Shown: positions 7,541 through 15,901 of the stretch, one piece after another
How the letters are laid out: every line of letters begins with the position of its first letter
How positions within the stretch are numbered: position 1 is the stretch's first letter
Origin: Pseudomonadota bacterium
GTDB taxonomy: Bacteria; Pseudomonadota; Gammaproteobacteria; UBA11654
NCBI GenBank assembly: GCA_029979325.1
Contig: JAPOHS010000011.1
Coordinates: 1-22,724 of the forward strand
DNA length: 22,724 bases
Reading direction: 5' to 3'
Notes under the pieces: generated by a model
Seen by the model: only the letters and a program-made list of their open reading frames with translations
Database searches by the model: none
What the model was told of the DNA's origin: nothing
Made by a program: the position numbers and the translations under genes

Positions 7541-8637
7541 TATTCACCCAATAACATCAGGCTGTCATTGTCCCAAGAAAGGTAAACCTCATCTTCCCAT
7601 TTGATGGACTGCTCAACTCGGTCTCTATTTTGCTTACTGACCTGAATGACATGTCCACTCTCAGTCCTGACTCGATAAATAGAAAGATTGCCGAAGTATC
7701 CAAAGTCCTCAACAATGCCTTTAACATGACTTTGCTCATGATTCGTTGGCATGTTTTTTTCAATCATGACTTTCTCTGGCCTCAAGGCCACAGTCATTTC
7801 AGATGTATCTGCTCGTTCAGTTTGATCAAACTTTAACTCGCCTCCAAGTGCAGCACAGTCGAGAGTGATCTCTTTCTGATTTTGTTCAGTGATGGTCGCT
7901 TCAAGAAGATTGATATTGCCCAAGAAGTCAGCCACGAACTTAGATCTTGGATTTTCATATATTAAGTTTGGAGAGCCTATTTGAACAAACTGTCCTTGTT
8001 CCATGATCGCAATTCGATCTGAGAGCGTCATTGCTTCTTCTTGGTCATGCGTGACAATGACAAAGGTTATGCCAAGCTCATCATGAATATCCATGAGCTC
8101 AAACTGAGTGCTCTGTCTGAGTTTTTTATCCAGCGCCGCCATGGGTTCATCGAGAAGCAAAACTTTTGGCTCTTTCACAAGCGATCTCGCGAGTGCGACT
8201 CTTTGAGACTGACCACCAGAGAGTTGGTTGGGTTTTCTGTTTTCATAACCCTCGAGTTTCACTAAAGTGAGCATTTTCTGAACTTTTTCTTGAATACTCT
8301 CTTTTTGTAGACCTTCTTTTTTTAAACCGTATGCAATGTTTTCAAAGACACTCATGTGTGGAAATAAAGCATAGTTTTGAAACATGATGTTTACAGGTCT
8401 GTCATATGGAGCCACCGATGTCATGTCCACGCCATCGATTAATATACTTCCTTGGCTTGGTATCTCCAAGCCAGCCAATATCCTCAAAAGGGTTGTTTTA
8501 CCTGAGCCCGATGCCCCAAGTATGGAAAAAAGCTCACCTTTTTTGATGGCTAAATCAACATTGTCTACAGCAACAACATCACCAAAATGTTTACTGACGC
8601 CTTTTATTTCAATGAAATTTTGTTCATCACTTGTCAT
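7540..8637 (-). CDS. potG: Polyamine ABC transporter ATP-binding protein PotG
   Basis: A 365-residue ATPase with all expected motifs: Walker A GASGSGKTT (41-49), Q-loop at MFQNYALFP (85-93), signature LSGGQ (139-143), Walker B VLLLDEP (159-165) and switch H197. A C-terminal TOBE domain (about 285-360) is typical of the polyamine/sugar importer ATPases. The ATG at 8637 overlaps the potF stop by 4 nt (ATGA). It powers import through PotH/PotI at the inner membrane. PotA is the alternative name in the spermidine system; the potFGHI-like neighbours favour PotG. Confidence 0.94.
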   Translation of the reverse strand: MTSDEQNFIEIKGVSKHFGDVVAVDNVDLAIKKGELFSILGASGSGKTTLLRILAGLEIPSQGSILIDGVDMTSVAPYDRPVNIMFQNYALFPHMSVFENIAYGLKKEGLQKESIQEKVQKMLTLVKLEGYENRKPNQLSGGQSQRVALARSLVKEPKVLLLDEPMAALDKKLRQSTQFELMDIHDELGITFVIVTHDQEEAMTLSDRIAIMEQGQFVQIGSPNLIYENPRSKFVADFLGNINLLEATITEQNQKEITLDCAALGGELKFDQTERADTSEMTVALRPEKVMIEKNMPTNHEQSHVKGIVEDFGYFGNLSIYRVRTESGHVIQVSKQNRDRVEQSIKWEDEVYLSWDNDSLMLLGE

Positions 8638-9737
8638 TTTCTTTCTCGTTTTTTAATTCCTGTTTTAAATCGACTAAAAATTCTTGTCTTTATTCGTGTA
8701 TATTTTGGCGGATCCACTTCTGTGAAGAAGAGTCGGTCCATGATTTCAGGCGTTGGATAGACTGCCGTGTCATTGAGCACCTCTTCTTTGATGAAAGGTT
8801 TTGCATCTGGAACAGGGCTTGCATAGTGCGTCAGATTGACAAAATCTGCACTGACTTCAGGTCGCAGAAGATAATCAAGCAATAAGTAAGCATTTTCTAA
8901 ATTCTTAGCATCTTTTGGGATCACGATGATGTCCACCCAGAGTAGCCCACCTTCTTCAGGAACAAAATATCTCAAATCGATGTCTTTTCCAGCTTCCTTG
9001 GCTCGAGCACTCGCTGTGGCATAATCTCCTGCCCAACTCATCGCAATACAGACATCGCCATTTGCCAAGTCATTGAGTAAGGTGCTCGAAGTGAATTTTT
9101 TTATATATGGTCTTGCCTCGTGTAAGAGGTCCTCTGCTTCTTGGAGTTCTTTGGGATCTTTTGAGCTGTCATCATAGCCTAGATAGACAAGGGCTTGAGG
9201 GATGACGTCTGTGGGTGAATCAAGGATGCTGATGCCGCAATCTGCAAATTTTGAGATTGTATCGGCATCATAGAGCATGTCAGCACTGCCGATGGGCGCA
9301 TTGGGATCTCTGGCAAAGATTTTCTTTGCATCATAACTGACCCCTGTTGATCCGTAGCTATATGGAATCATGATTTTATTTCCTGAGTCGATTTCATCGA
9401 GCATGTCCATGAGCATTGGATCAAGTTTTTCAAAGTTTGAGAGTTTCTCAGGATCGATTTCATGAAATATTTTAAGCGGCATCAATCTTTTTGAATACAT
9501 GCTTGAGTGAACCACCAAATCATACCCAGAGTTTCCTGCCAAAAGTTTTGCTTCGACGATTTCAGAAGAGTCATACTCATCGTAATTGACTTTTATGCCA
9601 TACTCTTCCTCAAAATCTCTGATGGTTGATTCGCCGATATAATCTGCCCAGTTATAGAAATTAACGACTCCATCAGCCAGTGATAGCTGAGAAAGAAATA
9701 GCATCGGCAGCAAAGCCTTGATCAAATCTAATTTCAT
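8634..9737 (-). CDS. potF: Periplasmic polyamine-binding protein PotF-like
   Basis: A 367-residue solute-binding protein. Signal peptide at residues 1-22 (LLPMLFLSQLSLADG). Ligand-pocket motifs of the PotF/SpuD/SpuE family are conserved: NWADY (W30, D32, Y33), SWAGDY (W235, D238) and LWVD (W267, D269). Two cysteines, C167 and C230, sit where PotF forms its disulfide. I chose the ATG at 9737; a TTG two codons upstream (9743) is also open, but the ATG gives a cleaner signal peptide. Neither has a strong ribosome site. W267 is where, from memory, the spermidine-preferring SpuE and PotD have Trp while putrescine-binding PotF/SpuD have Phe. The ligand may therefore be spermidine or a related triamine (inference). 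Confidence 0.93.
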   Translation of the reverse strand: MKLDLIKALLPMLFLSQLSLADGVVNFYNWADYIGESTIRDFEEEYGIKVNYDEYDSSEIVEAKLLAGNSGYDLVVHSSMYSKRLMPLKIFHEIDPEKLSNFEKLDPMLMDMLDEIDSGNKIMIPYSYGSTGVSYDAKKIFARDPNAPIGSADMLYDADTISKFADCGISILDSPTDVIPQALVYLGYDDSSKDPKELQEAEDLLHEARPYIKKFTSSTLLNDLANGDVCIAMSWAGDYATASARAKEAGKDIDLRYFVPEEGGLLWVDIIVIPKDAKNLENAYLLLDYLLRPEVSADFVNLTHYASPVPDAKPFIKEEVLNDTAVYPTPEIMDRLFFTEVDPPKYTRIKTRIFSRFKTGIKKRERK

Positions 9738-9749
9738 AATCAAATTGGG

Positions 9750-10634
9750 TTATGCAGATTTTTTTTCGTTGTTGTTTCCAATGACATTGGTCATCAAGAT
9801 ACCTATAACAATAAACAAGCAACCGACGGACATCAATAAGGTTATCTTTTCTTCGAGTAAAACATAAGCCCACAGCATTCCGAAAACAGGCACAAGCATT
9901 GCAATAATGGATGTGCTAACCGGACCAATATTTCGAATTAGAATGAAATATGGAATATAGGCCAATCCAGTGCAAAACATTGCAAGATAAACCACATGTA
10001 ACATAGATTCTGCCGTTACAATTGACCAAGGTATTGGAAAAAATATCAGCAAAGGTGTGATGCATATCGTTGCTGCGACCATACTAGCTGCTGCCATGAG
10101 TTTTGTGTCTTCAAAATTTAGCTTGAAGATATAAACCATCGAGACCCCATACATCATGGCACCCATCACTGCAGATAGGTTTGCCATTGGGTGAAATTCC
10201 ATTGCATCAACGCCTACGAAAATGATCAGTCCAATGATCCCAGTGAGAATACCCAGGAACTGTATCCATCTGAAACTAAAACCCAATAATAAGATTGAAA
10301 ACAGGAAAGCAAAGAGCGGTGTGCTGCCATTAACCACTGCCATTGACCCAGCATTAATGTAATAGGCAGACAAGGCAAAAAACATGAAGGGTATGGTCAC
10401 GTTTGTGGCACCCACGATGAATATGGGTACGATATTTCTCCTGATGGTTTCAAAATGTTTTGGCCGAATAAAAAATACACTGAGAATAATGGCTGATAAG
10501 AAGAGCCGCATGAACACCAGTCCAACAGCACCAAATATTGGAGTGGTTTTTTTTATGAAAACAAAAGCGCTGCTCCATACAGCAGAAAGACCAATGATAT
10601 AGATCCAATCCAGAATGGTGGGTTTATTTTTCAA
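9750..10634 (-). CDS. EamA/DMT-superfamily transporter
   Basis: A 294-residue membrane protein with about ten hydrophobic segments arranged as two EamA repeats. The first begins WIYIIGLSAVWSSAFVFIKK; the second contains AVMGAMMYGVSMVYIFKLN. This is the drug/metabolite-transporter fold, usually exporters of amino acids or small metabolites. No ATG precedes the first membrane segment after the acyl-CoA dehydrogenase stop (10649). The best start is therefore TTG at 10634, 14 nt downstream of that stop. The longer open frame to 10862 is only a shadow of the dehydrogenase. It lies 12 nt upstream of potF in the same direction. Substrate and direction of transport cannot be told from sequence. Confidence 0.85.
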   Translation of the reverse strand: MKNKPTILDWIYIIGLSAVWSSAFVFIKKTTPIFGAVGLVFMRLFLSAIILSVFFIRPKHFETIRRNIVPIFIVGATNVTIPFMFFALSAYYINAGSMAVVNGSTPLFAFLFSILLLGFSFRWIQFLGILTGIIGLIIFVGVDAMEFHPMANLSAVMGAMMYGVSMVYIFKLNFEDTKLMAAASMVAATICITPLLIFFPIPWSIVTAESMLHVVYLAMFCTGLAYIPYFILIRNIGPVSTSIIAMLVPVFGMLWAYVLLEEKITLLMSVGCLFIVIGILMTNVIGNNNEKKSA

Positions 10635-10648
10635 CTCTACTGACTCTT

Positions 10649-11812
10649 TTATAGATCCTTGAGACCTTTTTTCAAAAGGCCTCCGGCAATGATCAGTCGC
10701 TGGACTTCTGAAGTGCCTTCCCAGATTCGATCCACTCTGAGCTCTCTGTAAAATCGCTCGGCAGCAAACTCTCTCATATAGCCTCTGCCCCCAAAGATTT
10801 GTACAACTCTGTCTGCAACTTTGTTTGCCATCTCTGACGCATAAAGTTTCACCGCAGAACACCGATAATGCAGCGCTTTCATATCATCTCCACGATCATG
10901 TGCCATGGCTGTTTCATAAAGCATTAAACGTGTTGCCCAAAGTTCAGTAACACTGTCAGCAAGCATGAATTGAATCGCTTGTTGTTCCGATAATAGTCCG
11001 CCTTTGACTTTTCTCGCTTGAGCAAATTCAGTTGCCTCTTCTATCAATCTTGCTGCTGCACCACAACATCTGGCTGCGATCATTAAACGTTCTCTACGAA
11101 ACCATGCAAGTGAATAACTCATTCCGTCGTCTTCTGATCCAATCAAATTTTCATCGGGTATGAAGACATCATGAAATTTATAAATCGGATGATGACTATC
11201 GAATGTGTGAGAGAAAAGTGGAGTTCGAACATGTTCAATGCCTTCTTGATCCATATCCAAGAAAAACAGAGCATCACCAATCACATCCTCTCCATCTTGG
11301 ATGACTGCTTGGATAAAAAAGAAGTCGGCATGATTGGCACCTGTTACATACCATTTCTCTCCATTGACAATATATCCACCATCAACTTTTTTTGCAGTGG
11401 CTGAAACATCAAGCTCTGAACCTGATTCAGATTCCGTGATTGCATAGCATTCATGTCGACTTCCATCCATGATCGGAAGAATATATTTTTTAATTTGTTC
11501 TTCATTGCATGCCTCAAGCATCCATTTTTGAGGTTCTGAGAAACACCATGTCAGAGCGTTTGTGCTTCTGCCTAAGACTTCCCAAACTGCGACTTGCTGA
11601 AGATTAGATAATTCTCTGCCACCAATGCTTTTTGGCATGTCCATGCTTGACAACCCAAGATCAATTGCCATCTGCCTATGCTTGGCATCAACTTCTTCTG
11701 GGACCTTGCCACTGTTCATTTCAGCTTCAACCTCCCAAGGCTTTGTTTCTTCAAGGAACCCCTCAGCAGTTTTTATCCACTCTTTAACATCATCTGGTAA
11801 ATCAATGTGCAT
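10649..11812 (-). CDS. Acyl-CoA dehydrogenase
   Basis: A 387-residue FAD enzyme of standard length that introduces a trans-2 double bond into an acyl-CoA. Visible marks: the FAD/substrate strand YAITESESGSE (123-133), the beta-domain NGEKWYVTGANHADF (150-164), the FGGRGYMRE segment (340-348), and the catalytic Glu E365 in RIWEGTSEVQ (362-371), the MCAD-type position. A GGAGAG ribosome site precedes the ATG at 11812. It lies between the alpha/beta hydrolase and EamA/pot genes, all in one direction. It would fit the step after the acyl-CoA synthetase of the divergent operon, with the crotonase taking the product. The acyl chain is unknown. Confidence 0.93.
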   Translation of the reverse strand: MHIDLPDDVKEWIKTAEGFLEETKPWEVEAEMNSGKVPEEVDAKHRQMAIDLGLSSMDMPKSIGGRELSNLQQVAVWEVLGRSTNALTWCFSEPQKWMLEACNEEQIKKYILPIMDGSRHECYAITESESGSELDVSATAKKVDGGYIVNGEKWYVTGANHADFFFIQAVIQDGEDVIGDALFFLDMDQEGIEHVRTPLFSHTFDSHHPIYKFHDVFIPDENLIGSEDDGMSYSLAWFRRERLMIAARCCGAAARLIEEATEFAQARKVKGGLLSEQQAIQFMLADSVTELWATRLMLYETAMAHDRGDDMKALHYRCSAVKLYASEMANKVADRVVQIFGGRGYMREFAAERFYRELRVDRIWEGTSEVQRLIIAGGLLKKGLKDL

Positions 11813-11850
11813 TCAATCTCTCCATCAACATAAATGCCAAAACAAATCTT

Positions 11851-11869
11851 ACTCTGATTCAATCAGAGT
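11851..11869. repeat. Inverted repeat between the hydrolase and acyl-CoA dehydrogenase genes
   Basis: ACTCTGATT and AATCAGAGT are exact reverse complements separated by a single C, in the 70-bp gap between the two genes. On the minus strand a moderately T-rich stretch follows, so it could be a weak terminator of the hydrolase gene. It could instead be an operator in front of the dehydrogenase gene. The sequence does not decide. Confidence 0.4.
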
Positions 11870-11882
11870 TGATAACAAATTA

Positions 11883-12809
11883 TCATCCATTCTTAATTTC
11901 CAAATACTCAGGAACATTTTCATCTTTCAAAAAGGCCTCAATCATTTGGTTGACCTCCACTGGAGCATCTTGCTGAATATGATGAGAAATGCCTTTGAAA
12001 TACCTAAGCGTCAAATTTGAAACATATTTTTCTGTGCCCAATGTGCTTTTCATTGATAGAGCAATATCTTTCTCACCCCATAGCATCAAGGTCGGCGTTT
12101 CAATCATTGGAAAACCCAATTTCCATTGCCTATAGAGTCCGCCACCTCTCATGAATGCACGATAATAATTAAACATTGCGGTTCGATTTTCTTTTCGTGC
12201 GCCATTGTCATCATAGAGTTTGACAACTTCGTCTGAATAATTACTTTTTCTTGCAGCTCCAGATCGGATCAATTTTCCCGGGCGAAAATTTCTAGTCAAG
12301 AATTCTGGAATCCAGGGCAATTGAAAGAATAATGTATACCAAGATCTCATCAATTGTTCGATGGTCTTCATGCTGTTAAGAAAAGGCCCTGGGTGTGGGA
12401 CATTGCAAATGATCAGGCGCTCAATCTTATTTGGGTAGCGCATTGCAAAGTGCCAGGCAATCATTGCACCCCAATCATGTGATAGAAGAATGACTTCTTT
12501 TGCACCAGATGCTTCAATCATTTTTGAAACGTCTTCCATGAGGACTTCAATCTGATAATTTTTCATACCTTTTGGGGCATCACTGTTTCCATAACCTCGA
12601 AGATTAGGAGCCCAAACTCGATAACCTTGATTTGCAAAATGAGACATTTGAAAACGCCAAGTGATGCTATGCTCTGGCCATCCATGAAGACAAAGGATCA
12701 TTTTATCTCCTTCACCTTGTGTATCGACTTCAAAGTCAATTCCATTGGCCTGAACTCTGATTGTTTCAACTGCATCAATGATGTCTGATGTTTTACTGAT
12801 TTGTGTCAT
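11883..12809 (-). CDS. Alpha/beta hydrolase, epoxide-hydrolase-like
   Basis: A 308-residue alpha/beta hydrolase. The HGWP oxyanion motif is at residues 42-45. The nucleophile elbow SHDWGA places an Asp (D112) rather than a Ser at the active site, as in epoxide hydrolases and haloalkane/fluoroacetate dehalogenases. The acid is D248 (WGEKD) and the base is H276 (GISHH). Lid tyrosines Y158 (RSWYTLFFQLP) and Y215 (FNYYRA) match the epoxide-activating pair and favour epoxide hydrolase. An AAAGGAAAA ribosome site precedes the ATG at 12809. It is the first gene of the minus-strand series and is divergent from the aminotransferase operon. Substrate unknown. Confidence 0.87.
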   Translation of the reverse strand: MTQISKTSDIIDAVETIRVQANGIDFEVDTQGEGDKMILCLHGWPEHSITWRFQMSHFANQGYRVWAPNLRGYGNSDAPKGMKNYQIEVLMEDVSKMIEASGAKEVILLSHDWGAMIAWHFAMRYPNKIERLIICNVPHPGPFLNSMKTIEQLMRSWYTLFFQLPWIPEFLTRNFRPGKLIRSGAARKSNYSDEVVKLYDDNGARKENRTAMFNYYRAFMRGGGLYRQWKLGFPMIETPTLMLWGEKDIALSMKSTLGTEKYVSNLTLRYFKGISHHIQQDAPVEVNQMIEAFLKDENVPEYLEIKNG

Positions 12810-12971
12810 TCACGATTTTCCTTTGAAACAAATAATTATTTGGATAGTATTTATTCATATGATGTATTTACTCGATTCTCGATTCAACATTATCTATACC
12901 AGAGACTAATCTCTGTCTCTTTAGCCTTTGGCGATTCAAATCCAATTCAAAAAACAAATAAGAGAACTCGA
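12810..12971. promoter_or_regulatory. Divergent control region between the two operons
   Basis: A 162-bp AT-rich gap between divergently transcribed genes, so it should hold promoters for both. It contains a perfect 14-bp palindrome CAAATAATTATTTG (12829-12842) 19 bases before the hydrolase ATG. A 7-bp direct repeat CTCGATT occurs twice in a row near 12872-12885. An inverted repeat AGAGAC (12901-12906) / GTCTCT (12915-12920) lies on the aminotransferase side. I could not assign convincing -35/-10 pairs. No regulator gene is in the window. Confidence 0.5.
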
Positions 12972-14288
12972 ATGAGTAAAAGATCATTAAAAAAAAGTAA
13001 CGAACATTTTAAAAAAGCACTGAACAAACTCCCACTAGGAGTCACTTCTAATTTCAGATATTGGGGAGATGACGACACCATATATATTAAGCGTGCCAAA
13101 GGAGGCAGGCTATGGGATCTGGATGATAATGAGTATATTGATTATCGTCTGGCTTATGGGCCATATATCCTCGGTTATGCCGATGAGAGAGTCGATCAGG
13201 CTGCCAGAGAGGGCATTGAGATTGGAGGTGTTTTTGCACTTGCAACAGAATTGGAATATGAAGTCGCTAAGAAGATTTCTTCCATGGTGCCTTCAGCCGA
13301 ATTGGTTCGATACTCAAACTCAGGTACGGAAGCGGTGATGGCGGCTCTACGCGTTGGGCGAGCGGTGAGTAAGCGTGATGGATACATCATGGTTGAGGGT
13401 GGTTATCATGGTGTTTGGGATGCGGCACTTTGGGACATTGATATTGATGAATGGGATCCGGAGAAAGGTGAACCAGAAATCAAATCATCGAGTGCTGGAG
13501 TTCCAGATATTACTAAAGACTTGGTTTCACTCGTTCCTTTTAATGATGCAAATGCACTAGAAGACCTTTTGAAAAAGAAACACAATGAAATTGGAACGCT
13601 CATGATTGAGCCCATTCTAGGAAATTGTTGTTCCATTTCAGCCACACAAGAATATATGGAAGCTGTTCGTGAGCTCTGTACGAAATACGACATTATTTTA
13701 ATCATTGACGAGGTTAAAACTGGATTTCGAGTTGCAAAAGGAGGTGTTCAAGAACTCTATGGTGTTGAAGCAGATTTATGCACGTTTGCAAAATCAATTG
13801 CCAATGGTTATCCGATTGCAGCATTGTGTGGAAAAGAAGAGTATATGAGAAATATCAAATACGGTGGTGTGCTACACGGTGGAACTTTCACTGCGCATTC
13901 CGTTGCAATCTCTGCAGCAAATAAGACTTTGGAAATTTTACAGACCACGGATGCATTGGAAACTGTCGCAAATTATGGAACAAAACTGAAAGAAGGAATC
14001 AGTGAAATTTTGACAAAAAGAGACATTGCACATTCTTTCACAGGCCATCCATCGATGTCTGGACTCTTTTTCTCAGAGTCACCACCCACGAATGCGAGAG
14101 ATTTTAGATATTCCAATTACCCATTTTATGAAAAACTTGCTGAAGAAATGCTTGAGGATGGGGTATTATGCGAATTCGATCCTAGAGAACCATGGTTCAT
14201 ATGTGAAGCCCATGCTGAGGATGCGCTTGAGCCGACCTTAAAAGCATTTGAATCATCACTTGAAAGAACACTTGGAGATATGACTTGA
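12972..14288 (+). CDS. Class III PLP-dependent aminotransferase (HemL-like paralogue)
   Basis: A 438-residue fold-type I PLP enzyme. SNSGTEA (115-121) binds the cofactor phosphate, D246 (IIDEVKTGF) contacts the pyridine nitrogen, and K274 (FAKSIANGYP) is the Schiff-base lysine. It resembles glutamate-1-semialdehyde aminomutase (HemL) at the N-terminus (LPLGVTSNFRYWG). It lacks the HemL loop after the GCYHGHAD motif, where it reads GGYHGVWDAALWD. An omega- or beta-amine transaminase role is therefore more likely than haem synthesis. I start at the ATG at 12972, which has an AGAGA ribosome site. The frame stays open to 12801, but the added residues are not family-like and would fill the promoter region. 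Likely role: turning an imported amine into an aldehyde or semialdehyde. Confidence 0.88.
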   Translation: MSKRSLKKSNEHFKKALNKLPLGVTSNFRYWGDDDTIYIKRAKGGRLWDLDDNEYIDYRLAYGPYILGYADERVDQAAREGIEIGGVFALATELEYEVAKKISSMVPSAELVRYSNSGTEAVMAALRVGRAVSKRDGYIMVEGGYHGVWDAALWDIDIDEWDPEKGEPEIKSSSAGVPDITKDLVSLVPFNDANALEDLLKKKHNEIGTLMIEPILGNCCSISATQEYMEAVRELCTKYDIILIIDEVKTGFRVAKGGVQELYGVEADLCTFAKSIANGYPIAALCGKEEYMRNIKYGGVLHGGTFTAHSVAISAANKTLEILQTTDALETVANYGTKLKEGISEILTKRDIAHSFTGHPSMSGLFFSESPPTNARDFRYSNYPFYEKLAEEMLEDGVLCEFDPREPWFICEAHAEDALEPTLKAFESSLERTLGDMT

Positions 14289-15901
14289 GTAAATATGACG
14301 CAATCGTAATCGGAGCTGGACACAACGGACTATGCAATGCTGCATATCTGGCCAAATCTGGATTAAAAGTATTGGTTTTAGAAAAAAATGACTACATCGG
14401 TGGCGCTGCAGTCAGTAGAGAATTAGAAGAAGGATGGCTCTATTCAAATTGCTCCTATGTTTGCAGTCTTTTGAGGCCTGAAATTTATAGAGATCTCAAT
14501 CTACAAAAACATGGATTACAGGTTATTGCATACGGGGGAAGTGTGACTTTCACCAAAACAGGGGATATCTTTGGTGGTTATTCAGATCACGATCTATCAA
14601 GAAGGGAAATCGGACGATATTCCAAAAAAGATGCCGATGCCTATGTTCGTTTTTCAAGAGATGTTTCAAAACAATGCCGATTCATTAAACCGCTTTTGAT
14701 GAGGACTCCTCCCGACCCAACTTCATTCAAGCCAAAAGATTTAAATGAACTGATCTGGTTATTCAAAAGACTCTATGGACTGGGCGAGGAAACAATTTAT
14801 GAAACCATCAGGTTCTACACAATGAGTGTCGCTGAATATCTTGAAGAGTATTTTGAGAATGACGTGGTAAAAGCTGCCTTGTCAGGCAGTGGAATCATTG
14901 GAACAGGCCTGGGGCCTTACTCACCAGGAACAGCATATGTATTGCTTCATCATTATATGGGAGAGGTTGATGGCTCTATTGGTTCTTGGGGATTTGCAAG
15001 AGGTGGAATGGGATCCGTTTCCAATGCGCTTGCTGGTGCTTTGCAGGAGCATGATGGAGAAATCAAAACCAATGCAGAGGTAAAGCAGATACTGGTAAAA
15101 AATGGGAGATCTGTTGGCGTCGTTCTAGAAAATGGAGACGAACTTTATGCTAAAAATATTGTTTCCAACTTGGACGTCAAAAGAACTTATCTCAAGTTGT
15201 TTGAGCACGGTGATTTAGATGAAAAAATAATCGATCAGGTTGAGAACTTCAAGATCAGAGGATCATCGGGAAAACTCAATATTGCACTCGATGGATTGCC
15301 TGAATTTCCAGCAATGGGCAAAAACAATCCACTGATGACCGCTGACATGCATTTCATTGATTCCCTTGAGAGAATTGAAAGAGCATTCGATGATTGGAAG
15401 AATGGACGATGGTCTGCAGATCCATATTGCGATACTTTGATACCGACTCTAACCGATCCAACGATGGCACCTCCAGGTAAACACTACATGTCTGTATTTG
15501 TCCAATATGCTCCACCAAAACTTGCAACGGGAGAATGGACCGATAAAGATCGTGAAGGGTTTGGAAAGACTGTGATCGATCAAATTGGAGAATACAGTCC
15601 AAACTTTAAGGACCTCATTGTTCATGCAGAAATCAGATCACCTCAGGATATTGAAAATGAAGTCGGTCTAACTGAAGGCAACATCTTTCAGGGTGAATTG
15701 ACCATGGATCAGATGTTCTTTAATCGACCTTTCCCAGGCTATTCGCAATTCAGGGGACCAGTTAAAGGTTTCTATATGTGCGGATCAAGTACTCATCCAG
15801 GTGGTGGTGTCATGGCTGCACCTGGTGCAAATGCTGCAAGAGAGATTCTTTTTGATCTCAAACGAGAAAACATAGTTCCAGAGGCAGAAAACGATGACTA
15901 A
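14285..15901 (+). CDS. FAD-dependent oxidoreductase, phytoene-desaturase-like (first of a tandem pair)
   Basis: A 538-residue FAD/NAD(P)-binding amine-oxidase/phytoene-desaturase-type protein. The dinucleotide motif VIGAGHNG is at residues 8-15, with E33 for the ribose. The C-terminal FAD-contact motif HPGGGV is at 504-509 in FYMCGSSTHPGGGVMAAPG. The start is TTG at 14285, overlapping the aminotransferase stop by 4 nt (TTGA), with GGAG upstream; the residues after it run straight into the GxGxxG strand. No carotenoid genes are nearby, so carotenoid chemistry is unlikely. It resembles the uncharacterised PYROXD2-like branch. Likely oxidises a C-N or C-C bond in the operon's substrate. Confidence 0.87.
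   Translation: MSKYDAIVIGAGHNGLCNAAYLAKSGLKVLVLEKNDYIGGAAVSRELEEGWLYSNCSYVCSLLRPEIYRDLNLQKHGLQVIAYGGSVTFTKTGDIFGGYSDHDLSRREIGRYSKKDADAYVRFSRDVSKQCRFIKPLLMRTPPDPTSFKPKDLNELIWLFKRLYGLGEETIYETIRFYTMSVAEYLEEYFENDVVKAALSGSGIIGTGLGPYSPGTAYVLLHHYMGEVDGSIGSWGFARGGMGSVSNALAGALQEHDGEIKTNAEVKQILVKNGRSVGVVLENGDELYAKNIVSNLDVKRTYLKLFEHGDLDEKIIDQVENFKIRGSSGKLNIALDGLPEFPAMGKNNPLMTADMHFIDSLERIERAFDDWKNGRWSADPYCDTLIPTLTDPTMAPPGKHYMSVFVQYAPPKLATGEWTDKDREGFGKTVIDQIGEYSPNFKDLIVHAEIRSPQDIENEVGLTEGNIFQGELTMDQMFFNRPFPGYSQFRGPVKGFYMCGSSTHPGGGVMAAPGANAAREILFDLKRENIVPEAENDD

Noticed and set aside
10635..10862. N-terminal extension of the EamA transporter into the acyl-CoA dehydrogenase
   Set aside because: The residues are Cys/Arg-rich, hydrophilic and unlike the family; they read the dehydrogenase gene in a different frame.
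12801..12971. N-terminal extension of the aminotransferase to an ATG at 12801
   Set aside because: The extra 57 residues have no family similarity, cover the divergent promoter region and overlap the start of the hydrolase gene; the ATG at 12972 has a ribosome site and gives the normal length.
12972..14288. HemL, glutamate-1-semialdehyde aminomutase for haem synthesis
   Set aside because: The HemL-specific loop after the GYHG motif is replaced and the context is catabolic.
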